This document shows positions 1-8,773 of a stretch of 64,000 nt of DNA, piece after piece. The notes below the pieces were generated by a model. It made no database searches. It saw nothing but the letters and a program-made list of their open reading frames with translations, and had not been told where the DNA came from. How positions within the stretch are numbered: the first letter of the stretch is position 1; each line of letters opens with the position of its first letter. The stretch is from Cycloclasticus sp. symbiont of Poecilosclerida sp. N (lineage in GTDB: Bacteria > Pseudomonadota > Gammaproteobacteria > Methylococcales > Cycloclasticaceae). The translations under genes and the position numbers were made by a program. The DNA is taken from contig LWTM01000069.1 of NCBI GenBank assembly GCA_002101205.1, forward strand, positions 9,851-73,850. Reading direction: 5' to 3'.

Positions 1-10
1 CAGCAACAGA

Positions 11-1316
11 GAGACTGTAAATATTTCTGTGTAACTGCCAGAATTAAATATAATCCTTCAAGCGCTCTTCAAACTCAATACTAAAGCGGTTGAGGGCAGG
101 TTTCCAGTTTCTTATCGGCATCGTCCATTTTTTTGATGCCTGTTGAATTGCCAAGTATACAACCTTTTGTGCGGACTCATCACTTGGAAAAAGCTTGCGC
201 TTCTTGATAGCCTTACGAATAACGCTATTCAGTGATTCAATGGCATTGGTGGTATAGATGGCCTTACGGATATCCTGAGGATACATAAATAAAGTATTCA
301 AATTTTCCCAGTGCTTATGCCATGAGCGACTAATTTGAGGGTATTTATCATCCCAGTCTTCCGCAAACTGGCACAGCGCCTGTTGAGCCTCTTGTTCGGT
401 GTTAGACTGGTAGATACGCTTAAGGTCTGTGGAAACGGCCTTGTAATCTTTGTAAGGGACATATTTCATGCTATTGCGCACCATGTGTACGATACAAAGT
501 TGAATTTGGGTGTTTGGGTAGACGCTGCTTATGGCATCAGGGAAGCCTATTAAGCCATCAACGCAGGCAATTAGAATATCTTTTACCCCGCGATTTTGAA
601 GCTCAGTTAGGACATTGAGCCAAAACTTTGCACCCTCGTTTTCTGATATCCACATACCCAGTAACTCTTTATGCCCTTCCATATTGACCCCTAAAGCCAG
701 GTAAATAGCCTTATTGATGACGCGTTTATCCTGGCGGATTTTGACGACAATACAATCGAGATAAACAATCGGATACACTGCATCCAAAGGGCGAGACTGC
801 CATTCAACAACCTCTTCAATGACGGCATCTGTCACCCTGGAGATTAAAGTCGGTGACGCATCCGCGCCGTAAAGCTCTTTGAACGTGGTGACAATCTCCC
901 GCGTACTCATGCCTTGGGCATAGAGAAAAAGAATCTTGTCATCCATAGAGGTGAAACGGCGCTGGTGCTTTTTCACCAATTGGGGTTCAAAGCGCCCGCC
1001 ACGATCACGTGGCGTATCAACTTCAAATTGACCTATCTCTGTTTGCAGCCTCTTGCGTGTATAGCCATTACGACTATTTTGGAGGGCAGGAACGCGCTCT
1101 GTTTCAAGGCCAAGATGTTCATCAAGTTCTACATTTAACGCAGCTTCCACCGTGATTCGAGTGAGTATCTGTTGAAACTCGTTGAGATCTTCTGGTGTCT
1201 TGATATTTTTCGCGGCCACTTGGGCTATCGCTTGTAATTCTTCTCTGTTCATTTCTACTTATCCTTCTATTTAGGGGGTTAATGATAAGCAATTACACAG
1301 AATTCAGTACACTCTC
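11..1316 (-). mobile_element. IS256-family insertion sequence
   Basis: The element contains one transposase gene on the minus strand and is bounded by imperfect terminal inverted repeats. The left end (11-36) and the reverse complement of the right end (1291-1316) agree at 20 of 26 positions, sharing GAGA, TGTA and CTGTGTAA blocks. I see no convincing 8-9 bp target duplication outside the ends, so the copy may have recombined with another, or one end may be slightly misplaced. It forms the left edge of the visible defence island. The transposase is full length, so the element may still be active. Confidence 0.85.
44..1252 (-). CDS. IS256/mutator-family transposase
   Basis: A full-length 402-residue DDE transposase of the IS256 (mutator) family, which moves the surrounding element by a cut/copy reaction at its inverted repeats. 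Family landmarks in order are the N-terminal NSRNGY(T)RK segment, the GGRFEPQLVKK segment followed by a helical region, an acidic residue in VYLDCIVVKI, a second in IACVDGLIGFPDAI, and the C-terminal YTTNAIESLNSVIRK block that carries the last acidic residue. Length is normal for the family (about 400). The ATG start at 1252 is preceded by an A/T-rich leader ending at the inverted repeat. No frameshift or stop is seen. Confidence 0.95.
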   Translation of the reverse strand: MNREELQAIAQVAAKNIKTPEDLNEFQQILTRITVEAALNVELDEHLGLETERVPALQNSRNGYTRKRLQTEIGQFEVDTPRDRGGRFEPQLVKKHQRRFTSMDDKILFLYAQGMSTREIVTTFKELYGADASPTLISRVTDAVIEEVVEWQSRPLDAVYPIVYLDCIVVKIRQDKRVINKAIYLALGVNMEGHKELLGMWISENEGAKFWLNVLTELQNRGVKDILIACVDGLIGFPDAISSVYPNTQIQLCIVHMVRNSMKYVPYKDYKAVSTDLKRIYQSNTEQEAQQALCQFAEDWDDKYPQISRSWHKHWENLNTLFMYPQDIRKAIYTTNAIESLNSVIRKAIKKRKLFPSDESAQKVVYLAIQQASKKWTMPIRNWKPALNRFSIEFEERLKDYI

Positions 1317-1367
1317 GAACTTTGTACAAATATCCCTTTCAGATAAATCTTTTTTAGATGTCATTAA

Positions 1368-2291
1368 TTATTTTTCCCTATTAATTAAGCAACGCTCTAG
1401 CTTTTGATATGCGCTTTTATGTTTGTCCTTAGACATTTTTTGCAGATTTATCATTTTCCATTTTACTGCGGGCAGGTTCTCAACTCCATCAAGCCCGAGC
1501 AAACCCCATTTTGGTTCTCTAGCCTTAAATGAAAGCAAAAACTCTCTCTCATCATCTAGTAATGTCGTTCTAACTAATTCAGTTAGTTGTTCTCGCGTTG
1601 ACTCTAACTCTGCTAAAGCGACTGGGGCTTCTGCCATATTGAGAAACTCACCTTGATAAAGCTGCTCAATATCCTTGTATCGAATATCAAATAACTCAAC
1701 TATCGGTGAAGGGTGACTAATGATGTAAACAATAAGCGCTTTTCTAATGTCATCGGTAAAACCTTCATTATCTAGCAAGCCCATAACATCGAATAAATCA
1801 CGAGGGTGTTGTCGGTCAAGCGCTGCACAAATTTTCCCCGCATAAAGGTCGGCTAATGAAACTACTTTAATTTCTGCATAACCAAATTCATTCTCTGCTT
1901 TTGTGCAAACACTCATTATTTGAGGCTCAAACACTGTTCCACGCAGCACAGGAGATAACTCTATCTTTACTTGCACGTTGTTGTGCGACACGACTAGACG
2001 CATAGCATCAGGCTTATTTTTGTAAGCTTCGACTATCTTAGCCTTTGGTAAGGCCTGAAGAATACGCTGCTTGATTCGTACTAGTGCAGCTGTGATCCCA
2101 GTAAGCGCCCCCTTACGGTCTTGCATGGGCAAGTAGACTAAATCAATATCGACTGACAAACGCGGTAACTCGCGTATAAATAAGTTTATGGCTGTACCGC
2201 CTTTTAAAGCAAAACAGTCTTCTTCCGCGACCAGTGGCAATAACTGAACAAGTAACTGGACTTGTTTATAATAAATATTACCGCTATCCAT
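1368..2291 (-). CDS. abiEii: AbiEii toxin, nucleotidyltransferase (type IV TA)
   Basis: A 307-residue protein of the AbiEii/AbiGii (DUF1814) family, the toxin half of the AbiE abortive-infection system. Family members are nucleotidyltransferases that block growth when the antitoxin no longer restrains them. The GG-x-D/E-D motif region is visible near residues 30-52: FALKGGTAINL followed by LSVDIDLVYL, giving GGT and DID. A later DLYAGKICAALDRQHPRDLFDV block (about residues 150-172) is typical of the family. The gene starts 8 bp inside the end of abiEi, so the pair is translationally coupled, antitoxin first. Length matches intact relatives. Confidence 0.92.
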   Translation of the reverse strand: MDSGNIYYKQVQLLVQLLPLVAEEDCFALKGGTAINLFIRELPRLSVDIDLVYLPMQDRKGALTGITAALVRIKQRILQALPKAKIVEAYKNKPDAMRLVVSHNNVQVKIELSPVLRGTVFEPQIMSVCTKAENEFGYAEIKVVSLADLYAGKICAALDRQHPRDLFDVMGLLDNEGFTDDIRKALIVYIISHPSPIVELFDIRYKDIEQLYQGEFLNMAEAPVALAELESTREQLTELVRTTLLDDEREFLLSFKAREPKWGLLGLDGVENLPAVKWKMINLQKMSKDKHKSAYQKLERCLINREK

Positions 2292-3063
2292 ACAAATGTT
2301 CCGGCACAGTTATTAAATATTTATTATCAAGTTTCCCCTTCTTCGCAATAACGCGTTTCCCCGACCCTAAATCAACCCCTGAAAGATCCAGTTTATTAAA
2401 CCAGGCATACCCTAGCTTTGCAGCAAACCATAAAAACAGCCTCTTACACTTTATACTGCGGCATGTTTTAAGAAGTTCCTCTAGTTTGTTCGGAGACAAG
2501 CTTGTCATTCCTTGCATTATTTCATTCGCATGGTCAAAACTGACGCTCTTAGGTACATCCACCATCATTTCCATAAACGCTTTTTCTGGGCAAGATACCT
2601 TTAACGCTGGCAAGCCTTGCTGCCACTCTATTTCTCTATAGAGTGCATCCGTTGGTAACAAGTTTTCTCCCCACAGGGTTTTAGTGCCATGCCATATAAA
2701 ATTTGTATTGCTATCAATTTTTTTTAGCCAAGACGGAGGTAGTCCTTCAGAATAAAGGTGAACTGTATTGGCTGGCGCTGTACTTAAGTAATGAGCAAAC
2801 CCTTGCTGATTCAGTGCTGTTAAGCCCCCAACACATATTGTGAGGTCTGCCATCGACTGTAACGAACATACTATGCTCTGCCAAGATAACCTTGACTCTA
2901 AGCGAGAATAAACACCTACTGCTAGTGATTTTAATTTACCACTTTTAAGCGAGTTGTCTATTGCATGTCTCGTCATTCCCTTTGATGCTAACCACTGCCT
3001 TGTAGCAATCGAGTTGTAAGGTAGAAGCTTATCCAGTTGTTTTTTAGGTGTTAACGCGGACAT
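2284..3063 (-). CDS. abiEi: AbiEi antitoxin / transcriptional repressor
   Basis: A 259-residue AbiEi-family protein. The N-terminal winged-helix part (residues about 20-70, with RQWLASKGMTRHAIDNSLKSG and VGVYSR) is the DNA-binding domain. The rest is the antitoxin domain (KAFMEMM, LFLWFAAKLGYAWF). Known AbiEi proteins neutralise AbiEii without direct binding and repress their own promoter by binding inverted repeats. Two such palindromes lie directly upstream here (3084-3102 and 3159-3177). The ATG at 3063 is the first in frame. It overlaps abiEii by 8 bp. Confidence 0.9.
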   Translation of the reverse strand: MSALTPKKQLDKLLPYNSIATRQWLASKGMTRHAIDNSLKSGKLKSLAVGVYSRLESRLSWQSIVCSLQSMADLTICVGGLTALNQQGFAHYLSTAPANTVHLYSEGLPPSWLKKIDSNTNFIWHGTKTLWGENLLPTDALYREIEWQQGLPALKVSCPEKAFMEMMVDVPKSVSFDHANEIMQGMTSLSPNKLEELLKTCRSIKCKRLFLWFAAKLGYAWFNKLDLSGVDLGSGKRVIAKKGKLDNKYLITVPEHLYG

Positions 3064-3083
3064 GGTTTTCCTCTAAGCTTATA

Positions 3084-3177
3084 TGCGGCAGTTTTCGCCG
3101 CATTTCATACATGAGCTTAAACTAACACGCATTTTGATTGTTTACCACATTTATTTTTTGCGGCGATTTTCGCCGCA
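3084..3177 (-). promoter_or_regulatory. Paired palindromic operators upstream of abiE
   Basis: Two 19-bp sites, 3084-3102 and 3159-3177, differ at only two positions and lie 56 bp apart in the abiEi promoter region. The distal site is a perfect palindrome (arms TGCGGCGA/TCGCCGCA around TTT). The proximal one has an imperfect arm. Autorepression of abiE operons through two inverted repeats is established for studied AbiEi proteins, so these are the likely AbiEi operators. The promoter itself presumably lies between or over them. I do not see a strong consensus -35 box. Confidence 0.7.
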
Positions 3178-3196
3178 CTTGTCACCCCAAGATAAA

Positions 3197-4308
3197 CTAA
3201 GCCCCTGGGATTGGAACCCTAACCCATATTGGCATATGGTCAGAAATATCAGCTTTAACATTTTTCAATAAAACCTTTCTTTTGAATGGCGATAACAAAT
3301 GAAAATTTGTCTCATATATTGCTTGAGCACAGAGTTCAACAAAATCAAAAACACCGTAGTCATAACCATTAATACTAACTTTCCCTGTACCCTTGTTCAA
3401 ACTTCCAATTGGTAAGCCCTTTTCCTTACGATCAATAAAAAAAGCAATATGGTCAAATGTTTGGTTTTTCCTAGCGTTGGTATGAAATAACGCAACCTCA
3501 TCAGGGTGAACCTCAAGAAAGGGGAAATTAACCCTTGCCGCATTTTGACCCGCTAGTAAATTACTCTCAAGCTGGTGTAACCGCTGCAAAATATCAGAAT
3601 ATTTGTTTTCCGCATCATCGAACTCCATATTCAAGTCAGCCATCAAAATCATATTTTTAAAATACATTCTTTTTGAAGCTTTAGCTCTTTGAGCAATCCA
3701 GTCCAATAATGCAAAGAATTCGCGATTTCGCTCTTCTTTACTATTTCCATACAATGTATGTGCATTCACTCCTAGAAACTCAATTGGGTCTGCACCATTC
3801 TTTCCACGAATTGAAAAAGAAGCACAGTACGGTGTACGAATAAACGTTAAAAATGTAGGGTGAGGAAAATCACCAAGTGATTTAGCTTTTTTACCTTGCT
3901 CTTTTCTACGTTCATTTTACGATCAAGGTCATCAAAAAAGTCTTTCCAAAGATCTATGTTTTTACGTAATGAAGCCGTTACGACAGAGCGATCATAGGTA
4001 ATATCGGACACTAACTCCTTTAGTTCAATCCGAGAAGGTCGATATACAAAAGCTAATCGCTCACGTAGCCCCCTTGCACCAGGAAAAGCACCTGTAGTAT
4101 CAGAGACAATAAGTTTAAAGCTTCTCCCAAGAGATTCATGTAAACGGCGAATACCAGAAAGTTCATCCATTACTTCCTGTACTGCCAACAAATCACATCG
4201 AGAAGAAAACCGCTCTAAAAGCCCCCAACATTTGGCTCTGTCTGTTCCACGGCCAAGTTTAAGAGCATTAAAAGAAGCAATTATTACTGAGCCTCTACAA
4301 CAAGCCAA
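3197..4308 (-). pseudogene. Endonuclease/exonuclease/phosphatase-fold protein, frameshifted
   Basis: Two adjacent minus-strand reading frames together make one protein of the endonuclease/exonuclease/phosphatase (DNase I-like) superfamily. The first part (4308 to about 3890) carries IIASFNALKLG and LLAVQEVMDE, where the Q-E is the metal-binding Glu. The second (3197-3890) carries ILMADLNMEF, TFDHIAFF and the C-terminal SDHMPIWVRV, with the catalytic D-x-N and the S-D-H. The frames meet in a six-base T run at 3887-3892 (A run on the coding strand), where adding one base restores continuity into a segment ending GVNAHTLYG. All catalytic blocks are present. It could be a recent mutation, a sequencing error or a slippage-tolerant gene. 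The 5' end uses a TTG and lies at a junction with the truncated neighbour, so the true N-terminus may be missing. Confidence 0.75.
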
Positions 4309-5193
4309 CTGGAGACGAGGAAATTCCTAATCTTAGAAAGCAAAAAGGATTTGGAACAAGAGGTAACGGTGGTTGATAATGAAAAAATTGCAAGTTTTTA
4401 TAAAAAAGCAAAATCACTGATTCCTAATTTACAAAAGTCATTTGAAGATATAGTCGGCTTTCATAATAGGATGATTAAGGAAAAAATAATATACATCACC
4501 AAAGAACTACCAGACTTAGACTCTAAATTAAAGGGATTACAGAATAAGAGTTCCGCATTATTAAATGATGAAAAAAACTATTCCGAAAAACTAAAAAAAT
4601 CAAATACGATAGATGACCTACAGGAAATTAGCTCTAAATTACATACACTCCATGAGGCCAAAGGCGCTGTTGAAGAGAAAAAAAGAATATTACAGGATTC
4701 TGCCAGTAAGCTAAAAAACATTACAAGGGAACTAGGTGTAATCAATCAAAAGATCAGTGAAAAAGGTGCACTGATTGAAGAGCGAATAGCGAATTTCAAT
4801 TTGTATTTTACGGAAATGTCTAATCAACTATATGCTGAAAAATTCATACTTAGCTCGAATAAAACAGATAAAGGCTATTTGTTAGATATTAGTAGTATTG
4901 CTGGTAACTTAGGTACTGGAAAGAAAAAGGGGCAGATCGCTGCATTTGATTTAGCTTATATTCAATTTGCGGATAATAATGGCATCCACATTCCACATTT
5001 TATTTTGCATGACCAAATTGAAAATATTCACGATAATCAAATATCACAACTGCTTACTGAAATGGTTGCCAATATCAATTGCCAATATATAGTGCCAGTT
5101 CTGCAAGATAAACTACCTGAAAGCATTGATATTGAAAAATATAAAATATTATCCCTTTCTCAGCAAAATAAGTTGTTTAAAGTGGAAGGTTAG
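4291..5193 (+). pseudogene. DUF2326 domain protein, 5'-truncated
   Basis: The C-terminal part (at least 280 residues) of a DUF2326 protein. These are coiled-coil proteins related to SMC/ABC-type ATPases and found in ABC-three-component-like systems. Visible parts are a long helical region (KKAKSLIPNLQKSFEDIVGF, then charged heptads to about residue 150) and a C-terminal ATPase-like half with GTGKKKGQIAAFDLAY and the HFILHDQIENIHDNQ segment, which resembles a Walker B/signature end. There is no Walker A region, so the N-terminal half is gone. The frame is open back to 4291 with only a TTG at 4351 as a possible start. The cut coincides with the start of the divergent endonuclease gene, marking a recombination junction. 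Probably non-functional. Confidence 0.7.
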
Positions 5194-5222
5194 CATCGAT
5201 TAATCCAAAATCACCCCCTGTA

Positions 5223-5810
5223 GTGGCTAAGCATCCTAAAAAGCCACATTACTATCAAGGTGGTAAGCAAAACCCTAACATTCCGAACTTACTGAAAAGA
5301 CAGTTCAATCAGCAGCAAGCTAACACGCATTGGGTTGGTGATATCACCTACATAAGAAACTATCAAGGCTGGAGTTACCTTGCCACTGTGCTTGATTTAG
5401 GGACACGAGAAACCGTGGGTTATGCCTTATCACAAACGCCAGATGCCGCGCTTGGCAAGCAAGCATTAATGAATGCTGTAGCATTAAAGCAACCGAACAC
5501 GAAAGCCTTGCTGTTTCACTCAGATCAAGGTGTACAGTACGATGCGAGTGTATTTAAGCAAACGCTTGCGCTTCATGGCGTTACTCAAAGTATGAGCCGA
5601 CGAGGAAACTGCTGAGATAATGCTGTTCAAGAACGGTTTTTTAGAACCTTAAAAAGTGAATATTTGAATGGGTTATCGTTTATCAATCATCACGCAGTTG
5701 TAGCAACCGTTGAGCATTACATACGATACTACAATAACAAAAGAATCAATTCTGCCATTGGCTATATAACGCCAGCACAAAAAAGACAGAATTTACTAAA
5801 AGTGGCTTAG
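5223..5810 (+). pseudogene. IS3-family transposase (orfB), truncated and interrupted
   Basis: The C-terminal integrase-core part of an IS3-family OrfB. All three catalytic acids can be read: D in WVGDITYI, D in LFHSDQGVQY and E in VQERFFRTLKSE. A TGA stop at 5613-5615 sits where the family has a variable residue after RRGNC, and the frame then continues through YYNNKRINSAIGYITPAQ to a TAG at 5808-5810. The N-terminus and orfA are absent and the first codon (GTG at 5223) is mid-protein, so this is a dead fragment. It separates the truncated DUF2326 gene from the Zorya operon. Confidence 0.85.
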
Positions 5811-5854
5811 AAACCTTACAGGTTTAGTTGACCATTGCAAGCCTTGCGATTAAC

Positions 5855-6168
5855 ATGACACCATTATTAAAGCAGTACTTTGCAGCAACCGAAGAAGCTG
5901 AGAAAGAGAAGATTAAAGAGGCGATGCTTCTACTGCTAAATGGTCAACTGTTAGAACTACTTCGTTTATTACAGCCCTTCAAGTATCTAGGTTAGTACCT
6001 GTTTTCACAACGTGGCTTGTGGCTAAAACCTTATTTGTTGTCGCGAGGGCTTATGGTTCTGGGCTTGTAAGCAGTGCGAGTAGTTCTGTTACAGAGAAGG
6101 CTAGAGAAGCTATTTATAAAGCCGCTTGGAACCTGTCTGGTAAGTTTAAAGGCTTCGGGTTTTCTTAA
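5855..6168 (+). other. Small unrecognised open frames upstream of zorA
   Basis: Two overlapping frames fill the gap between the IS3 fragment and zorA. The first (5855-5995, 46 residues, starting MTPLLKQYFAATEEAEKEK) is a highly helical peptide. The second is open from 5917 to 6168 in another frame and reads as a hydrophobic stretch (VFTTWLVAKTLFVVARAYGS) followed by SSASSSVTEKAREAIYKAAW. They may be two pieces of one small gene broken by a frameshift, or the first may be a genuine small protein. I do not recognise either, and no other evidence supports coding. Confidence 0.25.
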
Positions 6169-6216
6169 CTTTTTCACCATTAAAAAACCAACTTAAAATA
6201 ATTTTGGAGACATAGA

Positions 6217-8055
6217 ATGTCAGAGTCATTCACCCGTTTTTTAATCCAGTTTCGTGCTGAGCAAATAACTGATTTTTTTGTAATTTCAATAATTGTTATT
6301 GCTGTTGTTACTGTTGTGTTGGCCCGTATGGGACGTTCTAAAGCTTTTGTAAGATATGCTCCGAGCTTACTTACTTCGTTAGGGATATTGGGAACATTTA
6401 CAGGTATCGTTATTGGGTTATATTTTTTTAATCCAGCAAACATTGATGAAAGCATACCGAAGCTCTTGAATGGCTTAAAAACGGCCTTTATGACCAGTCT
6501 TGTAGGTATTGGCGTAGCATTGATTGTAAAAGTGATGCTAACTCACCCATTTGAGACGGCTAATGCCAGTGAGGGCGTGGAGGATGTAGATGCTTCAGAT
6601 TTACTAAAAGCAATAAATTCACAAAGTGAACATTTAGTCAACTTACATGCAGCTATTGCCGGTGATGAAACTTCAAGTTTGACAGGCCAAATAAAACTTC
6701 TTAGATCGGACTCAAATGAAAACGCAAAAACACTAATCAATGAGCAACGATCTTCCTTGGAGGCATTGTCTAAGATCGAAACCTTATCGAGCGAGCAAAA
6801 AGATTCATTCAACCGTTTTAGTGAGAAGCTTTGGGTCCAAATGCAGGACTTCGCTGACATGTTATCAAGAAGCGCGACTGAAACAGTAATTGAAGCATTA
6901 AAAGAAGTGATTTCGGATTTCAATAAGAATTTAACAGAGCAATTTGGGGAAAACTTCAAAGAGCTAAATAGCGCAGTGCTAAAACTAGTTGAGTGGCAGG
7001 AGGGTTACAGAATTCAACTTGAACAAATGGCCGCTCAATATGCGCAAGGTGTTGAAGCGATTACTAAAACAGAGGTTTCGGTCGAACATATCAGCCGAGA
7101 GTCTGAGAAAATCCCTGCAACAATGTCGGAGTTGAAAACAATAATTGAAGTTAATCAACATCAACTAAGCGAATTATCAAGCCACTTGGAAGCCTTTAAG
7201 GCAGTTCGTGATAAGGCTGTCGAAGCTGTTCCTGAAATCCATGCGCAAATTGATAAGACCGTTACTGATTTGAATAGTGCAGTAGAAGGAGCTAGTGAGC
7301 ACTATAAAGTGATGTTAGATAAGTCTAGTGATTATTTGAATTCGCATAATGAGAGGTCAGAGGCTCTTCTGAAAAGACTCTCTGTTACCTCAGAGCAAGG
7401 CTTGGATAGACTTAAAGAAGGGTTCGATGAAGGTGCCAATAGTGTCGCGGCTGGACTTGCAGATAGTGCAGACTCAGTGCGGAAAGTGATTCAAGAAGGA
7501 GCGGCTGAATTTGAAGATAAAGTATCAGGTGTTCACGCTAATTTAATTACTGCCTCTGATCATTTAGCTGTAAACAGTGAAAATATAAGAGTTGCATTGA
7601 GCGAAAGTGTAGATGATATTCAATCAAAACTGAGCGTTACCTTGTCTGATATGGATGAGCGATCCAAATCAATTATAGGAAGCTTTGAAGAAACAGGTAA
7701 AAGCTTATTGCAACAAAATAGTCTAGTGCTTCAAGAAACCACGCAAGGAATTGAAGAGATGCGAAAGCAGCTTCAATCGAGTATTGAAAATACATTAGGC
7801 CAGCAAGCAGGCGTCACTGAGTCAGTTGTTCAAGGGATGGCGGAACAGATGACCATGTCTTTACAAAGGACAGAGGATCATATTAATAAGCAACTTACCG
7901 CAATGGATGAAGCGCTTGAAAAAGAGTTAGGACAAGTTTTGAGTGTTATGGGTCAGCATTTAACATCCATTACTCAGAAGTTCACTTCAGATTACAAAGT
8001 GTTGACTGATAATATGCATCAAGTTGTTGGTGAATCTGGTAGGTTTGATAATTGA
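6217..8055 (+). CDS. zorA: ZorA, MotA/ExbB-like proton channel of type II Zorya
   Basis: A 612-residue inner-membrane protein of the MotA/TolQ/ExbB superfamily. It has three hydrophobic segments (about residues 18-36, 46-70 with TSLGILGTFTGIVIGLYFF, and 88-108 with KTAFMTSLVGIGVALIV) followed by about 500 residues of mostly coiled-coil, low-complexity helical tail. In Zorya systems ZorA pentamers surround a ZorB dimer to form a proton-driven motor, and the long tail projects into the cytoplasm and links phage sensing to the nuclease. The ATG at 6217 has a GGAG ribosome site at 6206-6209. The stop overlaps the zorB start (TTGA). No truncation is seen. Confidence 0.93.
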   Translation: MSESFTRFLIQFRAEQITDFFVISIIVIAVVTVVLARMGRSKAFVRYAPSLLTSLGILGTFTGIVIGLYFFNPANIDESIPKLLNGLKTAFMTSLVGIGVALIVKVMLTHPFETANASEGVEDVDASDLLKAINSQSEHLVNLHAAIAGDETSSLTGQIKLLRSDSNENAKTLINEQRSSLEALSKIETLSSEQKDSFNRFSEKLWVQMQDFADMLSRSATETVIEALKEVISDFNKNLTEQFGENFKELNSAVLKLVEWQEGYRIQLEQMAAQYAQGVEAITKTEVSVEHISRESEKIPATMSELKTIIEVNQHQLSELSSHLEAFKAVRDKAVEAVPEIHAQIDKTVTDLNSAVEGASEHYKVMLDKSSDYLNSHNERSEALLKRLSVTSEQGLDRLKEGFDEGANSVAAGLADSADSVRKVIQEGAAEFEDKVSGVHANLITASDHLAVNSENIRVALSESVDDIQSKLSVTLSDMDERSKSIIGSFEETGKSLLQQNSLVLQETTQGIEEMRKQLQSSIENTLGQQAGVTESVVQGMAEQMTMSLQRTEDHINKQLTAMDEALEKELGQVLSVMGQHLTSITQKFTSDYKVLTDNMHQVVGESGRFDN

Positions 8056-8771
8056 GCGCCAAACAAAACTTTCTGAGAAGTAGGTCTAGTGACCAAAGCG
8101 GTCATGATGAATCTCAGTGGATGTCTGTATCAGATTTGATGGCGGGCTTAATGATGGTTTTTTTATTTATTGCTATTGCTTTAATGCGTAACGCTCTCAT
8201 TGAGAAGAATCAAATAAAAGAAGTGGCTGTTGCCTATCAACAAAATCAAGTGGCTATTTATGAAGCATTGAATAATGAGTTTAAAGATGAACTAGCCAAG
8301 TGGGATGCGACAATTGATAAGGATACGTTGTCCTTTAATTTTCAGTCACCTGATGTGTTGTTTGACAGAGGAAAGGTGGATGTCAAGCCAAGGTTTAAAG
8401 AAATACTGAATGATTTTTACCCTCGTTACCATGAAGTCATTACTAACTTTAAGTCAAGCATTAATGAAGTTGTTATTGAAGGGCATACGAGTAGTGTATG
8501 GAATAAAGGTACAAGTTCGGATGAAGCTTATTTCAAGAATATGCGTTTATCACAAGGGCGAACGCGTTCGGTACTACGGTATGTACATGAACTACCAGAA
8601 ATAGCAAACGATAAAAAGTGGGCAAAAAGGCATTTGGCTGCTGTTGGGTATTCTTCTTCTCGATTAATAGAAAATAAATCTGGGGAAGAAGATGTGAAAA
8701 GATCACGACGTGTAAGCTTTAGAATACAGACAAACGCCGAAATACAGATTCGCAAGATTCTTAAATTTTAG
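8052..8771 (+). CDS. zorB: ZorB, MotB/OmpA-like peptidoglycan-binding motor subunit
   Basis: A 239-residue MotB-like protein. One transmembrane helix lies near residues 26-46 (SDLMAGLMMVFLFIAIALM), with Asp28 at its start as the expected proton-carrying residue. A C-terminal OmpA-like peptidoglycan-binding domain follows (VVIEGHTSSVW, then MRLSQGRTRSVLRYV and a final RRVSFRI). This is the standard ZorB layout: the channel core in the inner membrane, the OmpA domain anchoring the motor to the cell wall. The start is a TTG whose last two bases begin the zorA stop, so translation is coupled. The gene ends two bases before zorE. Confidence 0.93.
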   Translation: MSAKQNFLRSRSSDQSGHDESQWMSVSDLMAGLMMVFLFIAIALMRNALIEKNQIKEVAVAYQQNQVAIYEALNNEFKDELAKWDATIDKDTLSFNFQSPDVLFDRGKVDVKPRFKEILNDFYPRYHEVITNFKSSINEVVIEGHTSSVWNKGTSSDEAYFKNMRLSQGRTRSVLRYVHELPEIANDKKWAKRHLAAVGYSSSRLIENKSGEEDVKRSRRVSFRIQTNAEIQIRKILKF

Positions 8772-8773
8772 GT

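Noticed and set aside
3887..3892. Programmed frameshift in the nuclease gene
   Set aside because: An A6 run can slip, but no stimulatory structure or family precedent is visible. A plain mutation or read error is simpler.
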